17,288 bases of DNA, taken from Alphaproteobacteria bacterium UBA6062. Its GTDB lineage: Bacteria > Pseudomonadota > Alphaproteobacteria > Sneathiellales > Sneathiellaceae. Shown here piece after piece: positions 5,341 through 13,150 of the stretch (its first letter is position 1; every line of letters begins with the position of its first letter). The stretch lies in NCBI GenBank assembly GCA_002428885.1, contig DIYE01000001.1, forward strand, positions 341-17,628, given 5' to 3'. Made by a program: the position numbers and the translations under genes. The notes below the pieces were generated by a model. That model was not told the origin of the DNA, made no database searches, and saw only the letters and a program-made list of their open reading frames with translations.

Positions 5341-6255
5341 CTACTCACTTGGGATTGACATAAAGCGTCCGGGGTCCGTCGCGGCCTCCGCATGAAGCCA
5401 ATCACGGAAAGCGACGAATCGCGGTCTTTCAACCTGTTCAGGGGGACAAACGACAAAATAGGCGTTCCCCGCCTTCAATTCCGTCTCAAAAGGTTTAACC
5501 AGCCGTCCCGACGCCAGCAGATCCGCCGCAAGCGTACTTCGCCCGAGGGCAACCCCCTGCCCCGTGATTGCCGCTGTGAGAACCATGGATGAATCATTAA
5601 AACTCAATCCCTTTCTCGGATCGACACCCTGGACATCGGCCGCAGCCAGCCATGTTTCCCAGTCCACGCGGAGATCGTCATGCAGCAGATTGTGATGAAC
5701 CAGATCTTCCGGCGTCCTTAACGGATGCTCACCTTCCAGGAGCGCCGGACTGCACACCGGAAACAGACTGTCTTCCGTCAGCAGCTTCTCTACATGCAAA
5801 CCGGGATAGTCACCATTTCCATAACGGATCACCAGATCCACCGGTTCCCGTGAAAAATCCGTAATATGGTCCGATGCAGACAGCATAATATCGATATCCG
5901 GATGCAGTTCCCTGAAACGGCCAAGCCGGGGCAACAGCCAGCGAACGGCAAAAGATGGCAATGTACTGACTGTGAGGGCACCGGCAGCATCCTGTGTCAT
6001 GAGTTTTTCTGTCGCATCCTGGATTTGGCTCAGTCCTTCCCGGACCCCAAGCACATAGGATTGCCCTTCATCGGTCAGAATAACCGCCCGGTTCATACGG
6101 CGAAACAACGGGACCCCCAGCCACTCCTCCAACCCTTTGATCTGATGGCTGACGGCAGCCGGTGTCACGGAAAGCTCTTCCGCGGCTTTCGAAAAACTGA
6201 GATTTTTTGCTGCGGCCTCGAAGGCCCGCAAGGCATTTAAGGGAGGGAGTTTCAA
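5341..6255 (-). CDS. LysR-type transcriptional regulator, GcvA-like
   Basis: A DNA-binding regulator of 304 residues, standard for the family. The N-terminal helix-turn-helix (about 1-62) reads LPPLNALRAFEAAA, then TPAAVSHQIKGLEEWLG, the signature of the GcvA/AmpR branch. A substrate-binding-like effector domain (about 90-295) follows. The start is TTG, not ATG: it matches the conserved family N-terminus and has an AAAGGA ribosome site (complement of 6263-6268) about 8 bases upstream, whereas the nearby ATG is out of frame. It is divergent from the DUF1127 gene, and an ATTAG/CTAAC repeat lies between them, suggesting autoregulation. Neither target nor ligand can be deduced; aatA downstream on the same strand is one candidate target. 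Confidence 0.9.
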   Translation of the reverse strand: MKLPPLNALRAFEAAAKNLSFSKAAEELSVTPAAVSHQIKGLEEWLGVPLFRRMNRAVILTDEGQSYVLGVREGLSQIQDATEKLMTQDAAGALTVSTLPSFAVRWLLPRLGRFRELHPDIDIMLSASDHITDFSREPVDLVIRYGNGDYPGLHVEKLLTEDSLFPVCSPALLEGEHPLRTPEDLVHHNLLHDDLRVDWETWLAAADVQGVDPRKGLSFNDSSMVLTAAITGQGVALGRSTLAADLLASGRLVKPFETELKAGNAYFVVCPPEQVERPRFVAFRDWLHAEAATDPGRFMSIPSE

Positions 6256-6271
6256 AACAGCATCCTTTCGG

Positions 6272-6299
6272 ATTAGAAAATCTAACGCATCATATTAGA
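6272..6299. promoter_or_regulatory. LysR-type operator between the LysR and DUF1127 genes
   Basis: TTAG-AAAAT-CTAA (6273-6285) is an inverted repeat, followed by an extra ATTAG half site at 6294-6298. It sits directly upstream of the LysR ribosome site, in the divergent gap. CTAAT/ATTAG boxes are known for GcvA, so this is a plausible autoregulatory site. Binding is inferred. Confidence 0.45.
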
Positions 6300-6308
6300 A
6301 ACTATCGT

Positions 6309-6339
6309 TTGTACTCAATCTTTTAATCAGCCATATAGG
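6309..6339 (+). promoter_or_regulatory. Putative promoter of the DUF1127 gene
   Basis: TTGTAC (6309-6314) is a fair -35. CATATA or TATAGG (6332-6339) could be the -10. Either gives a leader of roughly 60 bases. The match is weak. Confidence 0.3.
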
Positions 6340-6407
6340 GAGCATGGAAAGTGTAAAGGAGAATTCACTACCCAGCTTAACGGTATTGTAACGAAGGAGT
6401 CACTATC

Positions 6408-6635
6408 ATGTCACAGAAAGCACTGAATTTAAAGCACACCAATAAATTTGGTATCAATTCAAATGTTGAAAAGCATGGATTCCTGAATGCCGTCACCCGT
6501 ACAGTGATGACCTGGCAGGAGCGAGCCTCCATGCGTCATCATCTCGCCAATCTAAGTGAAGAAAATTTGTCTGATATCGGTCTTTCTTTCGAACAGGCCC
6601 GGACAGAATCACGCAAGCCGTTCTGGCAACACTAA
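6408..6635 (+). CDS. DUF1127 (YjiS-like) small protein
   Basis: A 75-residue protein with a clear AAGGAG ribosome site at proper spacing before the ATG. The C-terminal half carries the DUF1127 pattern: Trp and Arg spaced as W-QER-SMRHHL, then LANLSEENLSDIGLSFEQA and a KPFW-type ending. The N-terminal 30 residues are unlike anything I recognise. There is no signal peptide or membrane segment. DUF1127 proteins are abundant in alphaproteobacteria; some members are linked to RNA turnover, phosphate and stress responses, but the role of this one is unknown. It is divergent from a GcvA-like LysR gene, shares its control region, and has its own terminator, so it is probably a single-gene unit. Confidence 0.85.
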   Translation: MSQKALNLKHTNKFGINSNVEKHGFLNAVTRTVMTWQERASMRHHLANLSEENLSDIGLSFEQARTESRKPFWQH

Positions 6636-6646
6636 AAGTTTCCCAA

Positions 6647-6712
6647 GCCATCTGGAGCTTGACTGAAAATCCTTCCTGTCTTTCGGTTTCTCCAGATGGC
6701 ACCCTATTTTTT
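6647..6712 (+). terminator. Terminator of the DUF1127 gene
   Basis: GCCATCTGGAG (6647-6657) and CTCCAGATGGC (6690-6700) form a perfect 11-bp stem. The inner sequence can add a second stem, ACTGAAA with TTTCGGT, giving one long hairpin. T6 lies at 6707-6712, a few bases after the stem. Confidence 0.7.
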
Positions 6713-6752
6713 GGTTATTCTCCAAAAAGTGACCGATGCCCCATAAATTGCA

Positions 6753-6781
6753 TTGGCATTCTCTGAACCAGCCCCTATAAA
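6753..6781 (+). promoter_or_regulatory. Strong promoter abutting the uvrB start codon
   Basis: TTGGCA (6753-6758, 5/6) and TATAAA (6776-6781, 5/6) have an ideal 17-base spacer. The predicted transcription start is at 6787-6788, the first bases of the uvrB ATG, so the mRNA would be leaderless or nearly so. No GTTC-N7-GTTC LexA box of the alphaproteobacterial type was seen nearby. Confidence 0.6.
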
Positions 6782-6786
6782 AAGGC

Positions 6787-8943
6787 ATGGAAAACGAGAA
6801 CAAAACTGAAACATCCCTCCCGTTTATTCATCGCCCAGTCCGACCTGAAAAGACGGAAGGCGGCATTCCTTTTGAAGTCGTATCAGACTATGAACCAGCA
6901 GGAGACCAGCCGCAGGCCATTCAGGAACTGGTAGGCGGCATACAAGAGCTGGAGAAAGATCAGGTATTGCTCGGCGTCACCGGCTCGGGCAAAACCTTCA
7001 CCATGGCCAAAGTGATTGAGCAGGTTCAGCGCCCCACCCTGATCCTTGCCCATAACAAGACCCTGGCCGCTCAGCTTTATGGCGAGATGAAGAGTTTCTT
7101 CCCCAATAATGCGGTCGAGTATTTCGTTTCCTACTACGACTATTACCAGCCGGAAGCCTATGTTCCCCGCACCGACACCTATATCGAAAAGGATGCGTCG
7201 GTAAACGAACAAATTGACCGGCTGCGCCACTCCGCCACCCGGGCTCTTCTGGAACGGGATGACGTTATCATTGTGGCTTCCGTTTCCTGTATCTACGGTA
7301 TCGGCTCTGTCGAGACCTACAGTGAAATGACAATGACCATCAAAAAGGGGGAGATGCTGAACCGGCAGGATCTGCTCAAGAAACTGGTGGAAATTCAATA
7401 TCGGCGGAATGATGCAAGCTTCACCCGCGGCACGTTCCGGGTCAGGGGCGATACCGTTGAAATTTTTCCGGCTCACCTGGAAGACAGAGCCTGGCGGCTT
7501 TCCCTGTTCGGTGACGAACTGGAAACCATCACGGAATTTGATCCACTGACCGGAGAGAAAACCGGTAAACTTGACGAAATCCGTGTATACGCGAACAGTC
7601 ACTACGTGACTCCGAAACCGACCCTGAAACAGGCACAGCAGAAAATCCGCACGGAACTCAGGGACCGTCTCGCCGAATTTGAAGAACAGAACAAACTGCT
7701 GGAAGCCCAGCGGCTGGAACAGCGAACGACGTTCGACCTTGAGATGATGGAAGCGACCGGCGCCTGTGCTGGTATTGAGAATTATTCACGCTATTTATCC
7801 GGCCGCAACCCGGGTGAACCACCGCCAACCCTGTTCGAATATCTGCCCGATAACGCCGTGATCATGGTGGATGAAAGCCATGTAACCGTCAGCCAGATTG
7901 GCGCCATGTATAAAGGGGATGCAAGACGTAAATCCACGTTGTCGGACTATGGCTTTCGCTTGCCGTCCTGCAAGGATAATCGTCCGCTGAAATTTGAAGA
8001 ATGGGATCTGATGCGCCCGCAGACAATTTTTGTCTCGGCCACTCCCGGCAAGTGGGAGCTGGAAAGAACCGGCGGCACCTTTGCTGAGCAGGTTATCCGC
8101 CCGACCGGCCTTACCGACCCCGATTGCATTATCCGCCCGGTCGAAAGCCAGGTAGATGACCTGATGGCGGAATGCCGGGAATGTGCCAAGCGCGGTGAAA
8201 GGGTTCTTGTTACGACCCTGACCAAGAAAATGGCGGAGGATCTAACGGAATATTTCCACGAGAATGGCATCAAGGTTCGATATCTGCACTCCGATATCGA
8301 CACGCTCGAGCGGATTGAAATTATCCGCGATCTGCGACTGGGCACTTTCGATGTCCTGGTTGGCATCAACCTGTTGCGCGAAGGTCTTGATATTCCGGAA
8401 TGTGCCCTGGTCGCTATTCTGGACGCAGACAAAGAGGGGTTTCTAAGGTCTGAGACATCCTTGATCCAGACCATTGGCCGGGCAGCCCGTAACGTGGATG
8501 GCCGCGTTATTCTATATGCGGATAAGATCACCGGCAGTCTTGAAAGGGCCCTGAACGAAACCAAGCGGCGTAAAGACAAACAGGAAGCCTATAATGAAGA
8601 ACATGGCATCACACCTACATCGGTTCGCAAGAATATCGATGACATCATGGAAAGCGTCTATGAGCAGGACCACCATGATGTGGATATCGGACTGGAAGAT
8701 GCCAACAACCTGGTCGGCCATAATCTGAAAGCCCATATCGAAGATCTTGAGAAGAAGATGAAAACCGCTGCTGCGGATCTTGAGTTTGAGGAAGCCGCCC
8801 GGCTTCGCGACGAAATCAAGAAACTGCAGGATCGCGACCTGGGTATTGGCCCACCCAAAAGCGGACGACCTCAGGGTCGATCGAAAGCAGGGCGTTCAGG
8901 CAATGCCCATGTACTGGGTGGTCGTAGCAGCCGGCGGAAATAA
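6787..8943 (+). CDS. uvrB: UvrABC excinuclease subunit B
   Basis: The damage-verifying helicase-like subunit of nucleotide excision repair; it is loaded by UvrA and then recruits UvrC for incision. The protein has 718 residues. Walker A GVTGSGKT is at 63-70, the aromatic beta-hairpin YYDYYQPEAYVP at about 116-127, DESH at 362-365, VSATPG near 416-421 and QTIGRAARN at 561-569. A UVR domain (about 650-685) contacts UvrC, and a basic Gly/Arg/Ser-rich tail ends the protein. The N-terminal extension of about 30 residues before the ATPase core is typical of alphaproteobacterial UvrB and supports the ATG at 6787, although no ribosome site is possible if transcription starts at that ATG. uvrC is encoded about 4.3 kb further on. 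Confidence 0.97.
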   Translation: MENENKTETSLPFIHRPVRPEKTEGGIPFEVVSDYEPAGDQPQAIQELVGGIQELEKDQVLLGVTGSGKTFTMAKVIEQVQRPTLILAHNKTLAAQLYGEMKSFFPNNAVEYFVSYYDYYQPEAYVPRTDTYIEKDASVNEQIDRLRHSATRALLERDDVIIVASVSCIYGIGSVETYSEMTMTIKKGEMLNRQDLLKKLVEIQYRRNDASFTRGTFRVRGDTVEIFPAHLEDRAWRLSLFGDELETITEFDPLTGEKTGKLDEIRVYANSHYVTPKPTLKQAQQKIRTELRDRLAEFEEQNKLLEAQRLEQRTTFDLEMMEATGACAGIENYSRYLSGRNPGEPPPTLFEYLPDNAVIMVDESHVTVSQIGAMYKGDARRKSTLSDYGFRLPSCKDNRPLKFEEWDLMRPQTIFVSATPGKWELERTGGTFAEQVIRPTGLTDPDCIIRPVESQVDDLMAECRECAKRGERVLVTTLTKKMAEDLTEYFHENGIKVRYLHSDIDTLERIEIIRDLRLGTFDVLVGINLLREGLDIPECALVAILDADKEGFLRSETSLIQTIGRAARNVDGRVILYADKITGSLERALNETKRRKDKQEAYNEEHGITPTSVRKNIDDIMESVYEQDHHDVDIGLEDANNLVGHNLKAHIEDLEKKMKTAAADLEFEEAARLRDEIKKLQDRDLGIGPPKSGRPQGRSKAGRSGNAHVLGGRSSRRK

Positions 8944-8966
8944 GCCAGCAGCCAACTTAAACGACG

Positions 8967-9425
8967 TTATTTTTGAGCGACCTGCGCTTCAACATTCCGC
9001 TTGATATTCGCAATGGATATTTCAGCCTCTTCATGCATGGCTTTATCGGCCGCTGGACTGACGGCTTTTGGCCGATCCGGATTCTCTACCAGTCTCGTAT
9101 ATAAACACCCGCCAGTTTCCTGCTCTTCAATAATATAGGTAATCAGGATGGGACCGGTAAAAAGGGTAGACGTCTCACAACACCAGAGATAAGGATGCTC
9201 TCGCTTGGTGACGCTCCAGTTCAATTGAGCCGGACCTGTCCGGGTATGCCATTGCTCGATAAATGTATCTCCTTCTTCCAGCGGGCGATCCGGACTGTCC
9301 ATATGATGCGAGGCCGCAATCCATTCAGGCCAGGAATTGGGATTAGAGACATAATCAAGAATATCAGCCGCCGGTGCATGAATAAGAATGCTATGACGGT
9401 ATTCGGACGTTATTTTTTCAGCCAT
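8967..9425 (-). CDS. SRPBCC (START-like) family protein
   Basis: A 152-residue protein with the SRPBCC fold pattern, a hydrophobic-pocket family that includes polyketide cyclases and lipid-binding proteins. The N-terminus reads YRHSILIHAPAADILDYVSN then PNSWPEWIAAS, the usual start of this family. WSVTKREHPY and a beta-rich middle follow, and the last 25 residues form the expected long C-terminal helix. No signal peptide or catalytic signature is seen, so ligand and role are unknown. The ATG has an AAGGA site at good spacing. It is convergent with uvrB (23 bp between stops) and divergent from the TraB-family gene. Confidence 0.8.
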   Translation of the reverse strand: MAEKITSEYRHSILIHAPAADILDYVSNPNSWPEWIAASHHMDSPDRPLEEGDTFIEQWHTRTGPAQLNWSVTKREHPYLWCCETSTLFTGPILITYIIEEQETGGCLYTRLVENPDRPKAVSPAADKAMHEEAEISIANIKRNVEAQVAQK

Positions 9426-9535
9426 GGTTTTTCCTTGATCTTGTTTTAGGCATCTTTCAGGAAAACATGCACAATAGAAATGAAAGACTTTTCCTCTATA
9501 CGGTAAAGGCCCTTTAATCCGGAGATGAATGGTTC

Positions 9536-10459
9536 ATGTATCCTCTCTTAAGAACACTTTCTGTCGCCGTCTTGTTTGCCAGCTTGACTGTAGCAGACAC
9601 AAAAGCCAAGTCCCTTGCAGACGAAAATTGCCAAACCCTCCCTTTTGGCAATGGCAGGCTTTGGCAAATCAGTAAAAACGGACAGCCGAGCAGCTTTGTA
9701 TTCGGGACCATGCATTCAAACGACAAACGGATCCTGTTTATTCCCGGCATCATCATGCAGGCCTTTAACACATCACGAACCGTTATCCTCGAAACATCTT
9801 TTCAAGATAATAGTGCGGCTAAAGCACAGGCCATGATGCGAAAAGGCGGAAACCACAGCCTTAAAAAGCAGCTTGGCCAAAAGCGTTTCAAGGCATTGTC
9901 TGATATTGTCTCTCGTGACTATGGTATTCCGTCCCATTTTCTTGACAGCTTCAAGATATGGTCAGCGGCAGCAATTCTCAGCCAACCCTCCCCCCGGAAA
10001 AAGTCGGGTAATCCATCGACATTGCTGGATCATGAGCTGGAAAAGTCCGGTCGCCGCATGCACAAGGATATTGTGGCGCTTGAGACCACCACGGAACAAT
10101 TGTCGATTTTTGACAGAATGCCGAAAGCCTTGCAGATCGAATTTCTGGACCAGGCCCTGAAAGACTATTCGAAACTGGACCAGGAGATTGAAGAGCTCGC
10201 CAAATATTATCTGAACGGCAATATGGGAGCTATCGTCTGTAAAATGCAGGAAGGCCTGAAAAAAGCCAGCAAAGGCCTGGCTGCCATCATGCAGGATAAA
10301 CTTATTACAGAGCGAAATATCAAAATGGTCAACCGCATGAAAAAGAACCTGAAGAAGGGACAGGCCTTTATTGCCGTTGGCGCCCTGCACCTTCCGGGAG
10401 AGAAAGGTATTTTATCGCTACTCGAGAAAATGGGCTATCAGGTCGAGCGTAAGTACTAG
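9536..10459 (+). CDS. TraB/GumN family protein, probably exported
   Basis: A 307-residue member of the TraB/GumN (Tiki-like) family, some of whose relatives are metal-dependent proteases. The N-terminus MYPLLRTLSVAVLFASLTVA looks like a signal peptide, so a periplasmic location is likely. Family motifs are FVFGTMHSND (54-63), VILETSF, then ALETTTEQL in the middle and AFIAVGALHLPGEKGILSLL near the C-terminus. The GxxH pattern occurs at both ends, as expected for the paired metal-site motifs. The start is supported by GGAG 11 bases upstream; two closer ATGs (9525 and 9529) are out of frame. It appears to be a single-gene unit. Substrate and biological role are unknown. Confidence 0.82.
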   Translation: MYPLLRTLSVAVLFASLTVADTKAKSLADENCQTLPFGNGRLWQISKNGQPSSFVFGTMHSNDKRILFIPGIIMQAFNTSRTVILETSFQDNSAAKAQAMMRKGGNHSLKKQLGQKRFKALSDIVSRDYGIPSHFLDSFKIWSAAAILSQPSPRKKSGNPSTLLDHELEKSGRRMHKDIVALETTTEQLSIFDRMPKALQIEFLDQALKDYSKLDQEIEELAKYYLNGNMGAIVCKMQEGLKKASKGLAAIMQDKLITERNIKMVNRMKKNLKKGQAFIAVGALHLPGEKGILSLLEKMGYQVERKY

Positions 10460-10552
10460 GACGTATACTATGCTTGAGATACGGCTCCACTCATGCTGTG
10501 TCTTCCGGTTCACATTTTTGCCACTAATTCCAAATTTGTAGGCATTCCCTCT

Positions 10553-10580
10553 TTTACTGCCCTTGGGGCATGTCTATATA
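10553..10580 (+). promoter_or_regulatory. Putative promoter of the antiporter-SDR-folB group
   Basis: TTTACT (10553-10558) and TATATA (10575-10580) are separated by 16 bases. The predicted leader is about 70 bases and contains a 9-codon ORF that overlaps the antiporter start. Confidence 0.4.
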
Positions 10581-10655
10581 ACATCAGATCAAAAATCCGG
10601 TTTGTATTGAAAGTGGTAGAGAATTCCGTATGAAGCGCCAAGGTAGATATCCGGC

Positions 10656-11633
10656 ATGATGTACCTACAAGTAGCAGCCGGTCTGGTTATTCTGCTGATT
10701 TGTGGTGAGCTTCTGGTAAGGGGCGCGGTCGCCGTTGCTGAACTGGGCGGCGTTTCCAAACTGGTCATCGGTTTTACCATTGTCGCCTTTGGAACGTCAG
10801 CGCCTGAACTTGTCGTCTGTATTAATGCCGCCCTCGAAGGCTCGCCCGGCATCGCATTTGGTAATGTTGTTGGCAGTAATATTGCCAACATCCTTCTGGT
10901 TCTCGGCGTTCCCGCCCTGATCTATCCGCTGACCTGTGATAATCGCTCGGCCCTGCGGGACAGCTTTATCATGATTGGCGGCTCTCTTCTTTTCACACTC
11001 CTGGCCTGGATTGGCTTCATTGGCTTCTGGCAGGGTGCCTTGCTTGTCGCCGCCCTTGCTCTGGTCATCTATATCGCCTATCGACGCGCAAAATCCGGAG
11101 GCGATGACAGTGCCGATGACGCACTGGAGGAATATGAAGAAAATATGCCGAAAACGATCTGGCTTAGCCTGCTGTTTATTCTGGCTGGCCTGATCGGTTT
11201 GGTGATCGGCTCTCGCCTCCTGGTCGATGGCGCTGTCAGCATTGCCATGACTGCCGGGGTTTCTGAAGAGATTATCGGCCTGACGCTTGTTGCCCTCGGC
11301 ACATCACTTCCGGAACTCGCGACCTCCCTGATTGCGGCCTTTCGCCGCCATGGCGATGTTGCCATCGGTAATGTGCTGGGTTCCAACCTGTTCAATATCA
11401 CAGGCATCATTGGTGCAACCGCCCTGATCAAGCCCCTGGAAGCCCCGGTACAGATCCTTCATTTTGATCTGATTATCATGCTGGCGGCCTCCGCCATCCT
11501 TATTCCGATCTTCCTCATGCATAAGCCTATCGGGCGGGTTCTGGGAGCTGTCTTCTGTGCAGCTTACATTTCCTATATTTTCGCACAGTTTTTTGGGATG
11601 TCTGGTGTTCATACAATTGCTATGATGCCCTGA
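10656..11633 (+). CDS. Calcium/sodium antiporter, CaCA family (YrbG-like)
   Basis: An inner-membrane exchanger of 325 residues with about ten hydrophobic segments in two halves. The alpha-1 repeat has GTSAPE (46-51) and GNVVGSN (69-75); the alpha-2 repeat has GTSLPE (215-220) and GNVLGSN (238-244). These acidic motifs line the ion site in the family. A charged loop rich in Asp and Glu (about 143-166) joins the halves. The family exchanges cations such as Ca2+ for Na+ or H+; the exact ions here cannot be told. Two adjacent ATGs are possible starts. It is followed after 23 bp by the SDR gene, so the two are probably co-transcribed, although they are not obviously linked in function. Confidence 0.92.
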   Translation: MMYLQVAAGLVILLICGELLVRGAVAVAELGGVSKLVIGFTIVAFGTSAPELVVCINAALEGSPGIAFGNVVGSNIANILLVLGVPALIYPLTCDNRSALRDSFIMIGGSLLFTLLAWIGFIGFWQGALLVAALALVIYIAYRRAKSGGDDSADDALEEYEENMPKTIWLSLLFILAGLIGLVIGSRLLVDGAVSIAMTAGVSEEIIGLTLVALGTSLPELATSLIAAFRRHGDVAIGNVLGSNLFNITGIIGATALIKPLEAPVQILHFDLIIMLAASAILIPIFLMHKPIGRVLGAVFCAAYISYIFAQFFGMSGVHTIAMMP

Positions 11634-11656
11634 TCTGCAAAGACAGTCTTGGGATC

Positions 11657-12397
11657 ATGGAGAAAAATGCACTTATAACAGGTTCCGGCCTGCGCATCGG
11701 CCGGGCCATTGCCATCAAACTGGCGAACGCAGGCTGGAACGTTGCCTTGCATTACGGTACGTCCGTTAGCGAAGCGGAAGACCTGGCCGCCGCCATCCGG
11801 GATATGGGACGGAAAAGCACAGCACTACAGGCCGATCTCAGTGATACCCAAGCCGTCAGGAACCTGATCCCTCAGGCGACCAAAGAAATCGGTAACATCA
11901 GTTGTCTGATTAACAATGCATCCCTTTTTGAACCAGATACACTGCAAACAGTGTCTGAAGACAGTTTTCAGGATCATCTCTCCGTCAACCTCCTTGCTCC
12001 GGCTCTCTTGATGCAGGCTTTGGCCGCCCAACCTCTTGAGCAGCAGGGTCATGTCATCAATATCATTGATCAGCGTGTCACAAATCTGAAACCAGGCTTT
12101 TTGTCCTATACCCTCAGTAAATCAGCCCTTTGGACATTGACACAGTCGGCAGCCATGGAGCTCGCCCCCCGGATCCGTGTCAACGGAATTGGGCCTGGAC
12201 CCACGCTGGCAAATAAAAGACAGTCCGCGGCGCAATTCAAACAGCAGTGTGAAGCGGTCCCTTTACAATACGGACCTACTGACAGTGAAATCGCCGATGG
12301 TGTTCTGTTTTTAGTCAATGCCCCATCCATTACCGGAGAGATGATCCTCATGGATGGCGGAGAACACCTTTTTACATCCGGGACGGTAGAGGAATAA
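11657..12397 (+). CDS. Short-chain dehydrogenase/reductase, pteridine reductase (PTR1/FolM)-like
   Basis: A Rossmann-fold NAD(P)H-dependent reductase of 246 residues. The coenzyme motif is TGSGLRIG (8-15); the form TGxxxRxG, with Arg in place of the usual Gly, is the pteridine-reductase signature and fits NADPH. NNAS (86-89) follows. At the active site, Asp138 (IIDQR) stands where most SDRs have Ser, with Tyr151 and Lys155 in YTLSK; the Asp-Tyr-Lys set also occurs in PTR1. The neighbour 4 bp downstream is folB, so a role in reducing a dihydropterin or dihydrofolate is likely. FolM-type dihydromonapterin reductase is the closest bacterial counterpart. The exact substrate is inferred. Confidence 0.8.
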   Translation: MEKNALITGSGLRIGRAIAIKLANAGWNVALHYGTSVSEAEDLAAAIRDMGRKSTALQADLSDTQAVRNLIPQATKEIGNISCLINNASLFEPDTLQTVSEDSFQDHLSVNLLAPALLMQALAAQPLEQQGHVINIIDQRVTNLKPGFLSYTLSKSALWTLTQSAAMELAPRIRVNGIGPGPTLANKRQSAAQFKQQCEAVPLQYGPTDSEIADGVLFLVNAPSITGEMILMDGGEHLFTSGTVEE

Positions 12398-12401
12398 TGG
12401 A

Positions 12402-12815
12402 ATGAGTAAATTGGATCAGGAAAATGTCCGCCCTCTGCCGGTTGCGGAAACCGCCCTCAAGACACATCGTATCTTTATACGGGACCTTCTGGTGGATATG
12501 TTTATCGGCGTTTATGAACATGAAAAGACAGGGACACAGCCTGTACGCCTCAATATCGATATGACGGTCCGGGATCATGTTGGCCCCATTAATGACGATT
12601 ATCACCATGTTGTCTGCTATGAAACCATCACAAATACGATCCGCGATTATGCAAAACAGAGACATATTAATCTTGTCGAAACACTTGCTGAGGGCATCGC
12701 CGATATCTGTCTGGCCCATAAGCGGGTAACCGACGTAAAAGTCTGTGTCGAAAAATTAAAGGCGATCTCCGATACAACGAGTGTCGGCGTGGAGATTATC
12801 CGGACAAAGCCTTGA
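12402..12815 (+). CDS. folB: Dihydroneopterin aldolase
   Basis: Converts 7,8-dihydroneopterin to 6-hydroxymethyl-dihydropterin and glycolaldehyde in folate synthesis. The protein has 137 residues, about 15 more than E. coli FolB, mostly from a 20-residue N-terminal extension. Family features are IFIRDLLVDMFIGVYEHEK (pterin-contact region, with Glu41), QPVRLNID, the VCYETITNTI stretch, LVETLAEGIADICL with the conserved active-site Glu, and VCVEKLKAI near the C-terminus with the conserved Lys. It has a GAGGAA ribosome site that overlaps the end of the SDR gene and is probably translated from the same mRNA. No clear terminator follows; the AT-rich gap begins directly after it. Confidence 0.9.
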   Translation: MSKLDQENVRPLPVAETALKTHRIFIRDLLVDMFIGVYEHEKTGTQPVRLNIDMTVRDHVGPINDDYHHVVCYETITNTIRDYAKQRHINLVETLAEGIADICLAHKRVTDVKVCVEKLKAISDTTSVGVEIIRTKP

Positions 12816-12968
12816 AATTGATCCGTTTACGCGAAAATATTGATTTTACGTCCGTGAATCTGATCAGTTGTGCACAGTGAGAAAATGCAATGGAAAAAAG
12901 AGGGATATTCGAAAAAAAATAATAGGCTTTCTAAGTTTGAGATTCTTGACATTTAAATAATTCATAAA

Positions 12969-12981
12969 AATCAACAGCTTA
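12969..12981 (+). promoter_or_regulatory. IHF consensus site
   Basis: AATCAACAGCTTA matches WATCAANNNNTTR at every fixed position and lies in an A/T-rich context, as IHF prefers. It sits about 90 bases from each of the two best DnaA boxes on either side. Confidence 0.5.
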
Positions 12982-13066
12982 GATATTTGCACAAAAAATA
13001 GGCAGAAAGCTGTGACCCTAGGTGTAAGCTACCGTACAGCGATATGTCATCAGGTTACTAACAAAG

Positions 13067-13089
13067 TTATCCACAGCTTCGGTGGATAG
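13067..13089. promoter_or_regulatory. DnaA box pair in inverted orientation
   Basis: TTATCCACA (13067-13075) is a perfect DnaA box. TATCCAC (13068-13074) and GTGGATA (13082-13088) form a 7-bp inverted repeat around AGCTTCG, giving a second, imperfect box on the other strand. The repeat could also form an RNA hairpin in a uvrC leader. Confidence 0.55.
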
Positions 13090-13150
13090 TGTAAAAAAAC
13101 TGTAAAACAGAAAATTAACCTTAAAAACTGGAAGCCTAATGTTTCTTTTT

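Noticed and set aside
6344..6391. 15-codon upstream ORF in the DUF1127 leader (MESVKENSLPSLTVL)
   Set aside because: GGGAG lies only one base before its ATG, too close to act as a ribosome site, and there is no sign of coupling to the DUF1127 start.
6883..7602. 239-codon open frame antisense to uvrB
   Set aside because: It lies wholly within uvrB, has no recognisable domain, and is explained by uvrB codon use.
7947..8579. 210-codon open frame antisense to uvrB
   Set aside because: It is Arg/Ser-rich, typical of a shadow frame, with no family match.
12946..12951. Perfect TTGACA as a uvrC promoter
   Set aside because: No acceptable -10 hexamer lies 16-18 bases downstream; bases there are AAATCA to ATCAAC.
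12885..12956. Lysine-rich 23-codon ORF in the AT-rich gap
   Set aside because: No good ribosome site, low complexity and no visible homology; expected by chance in A-rich DNA.
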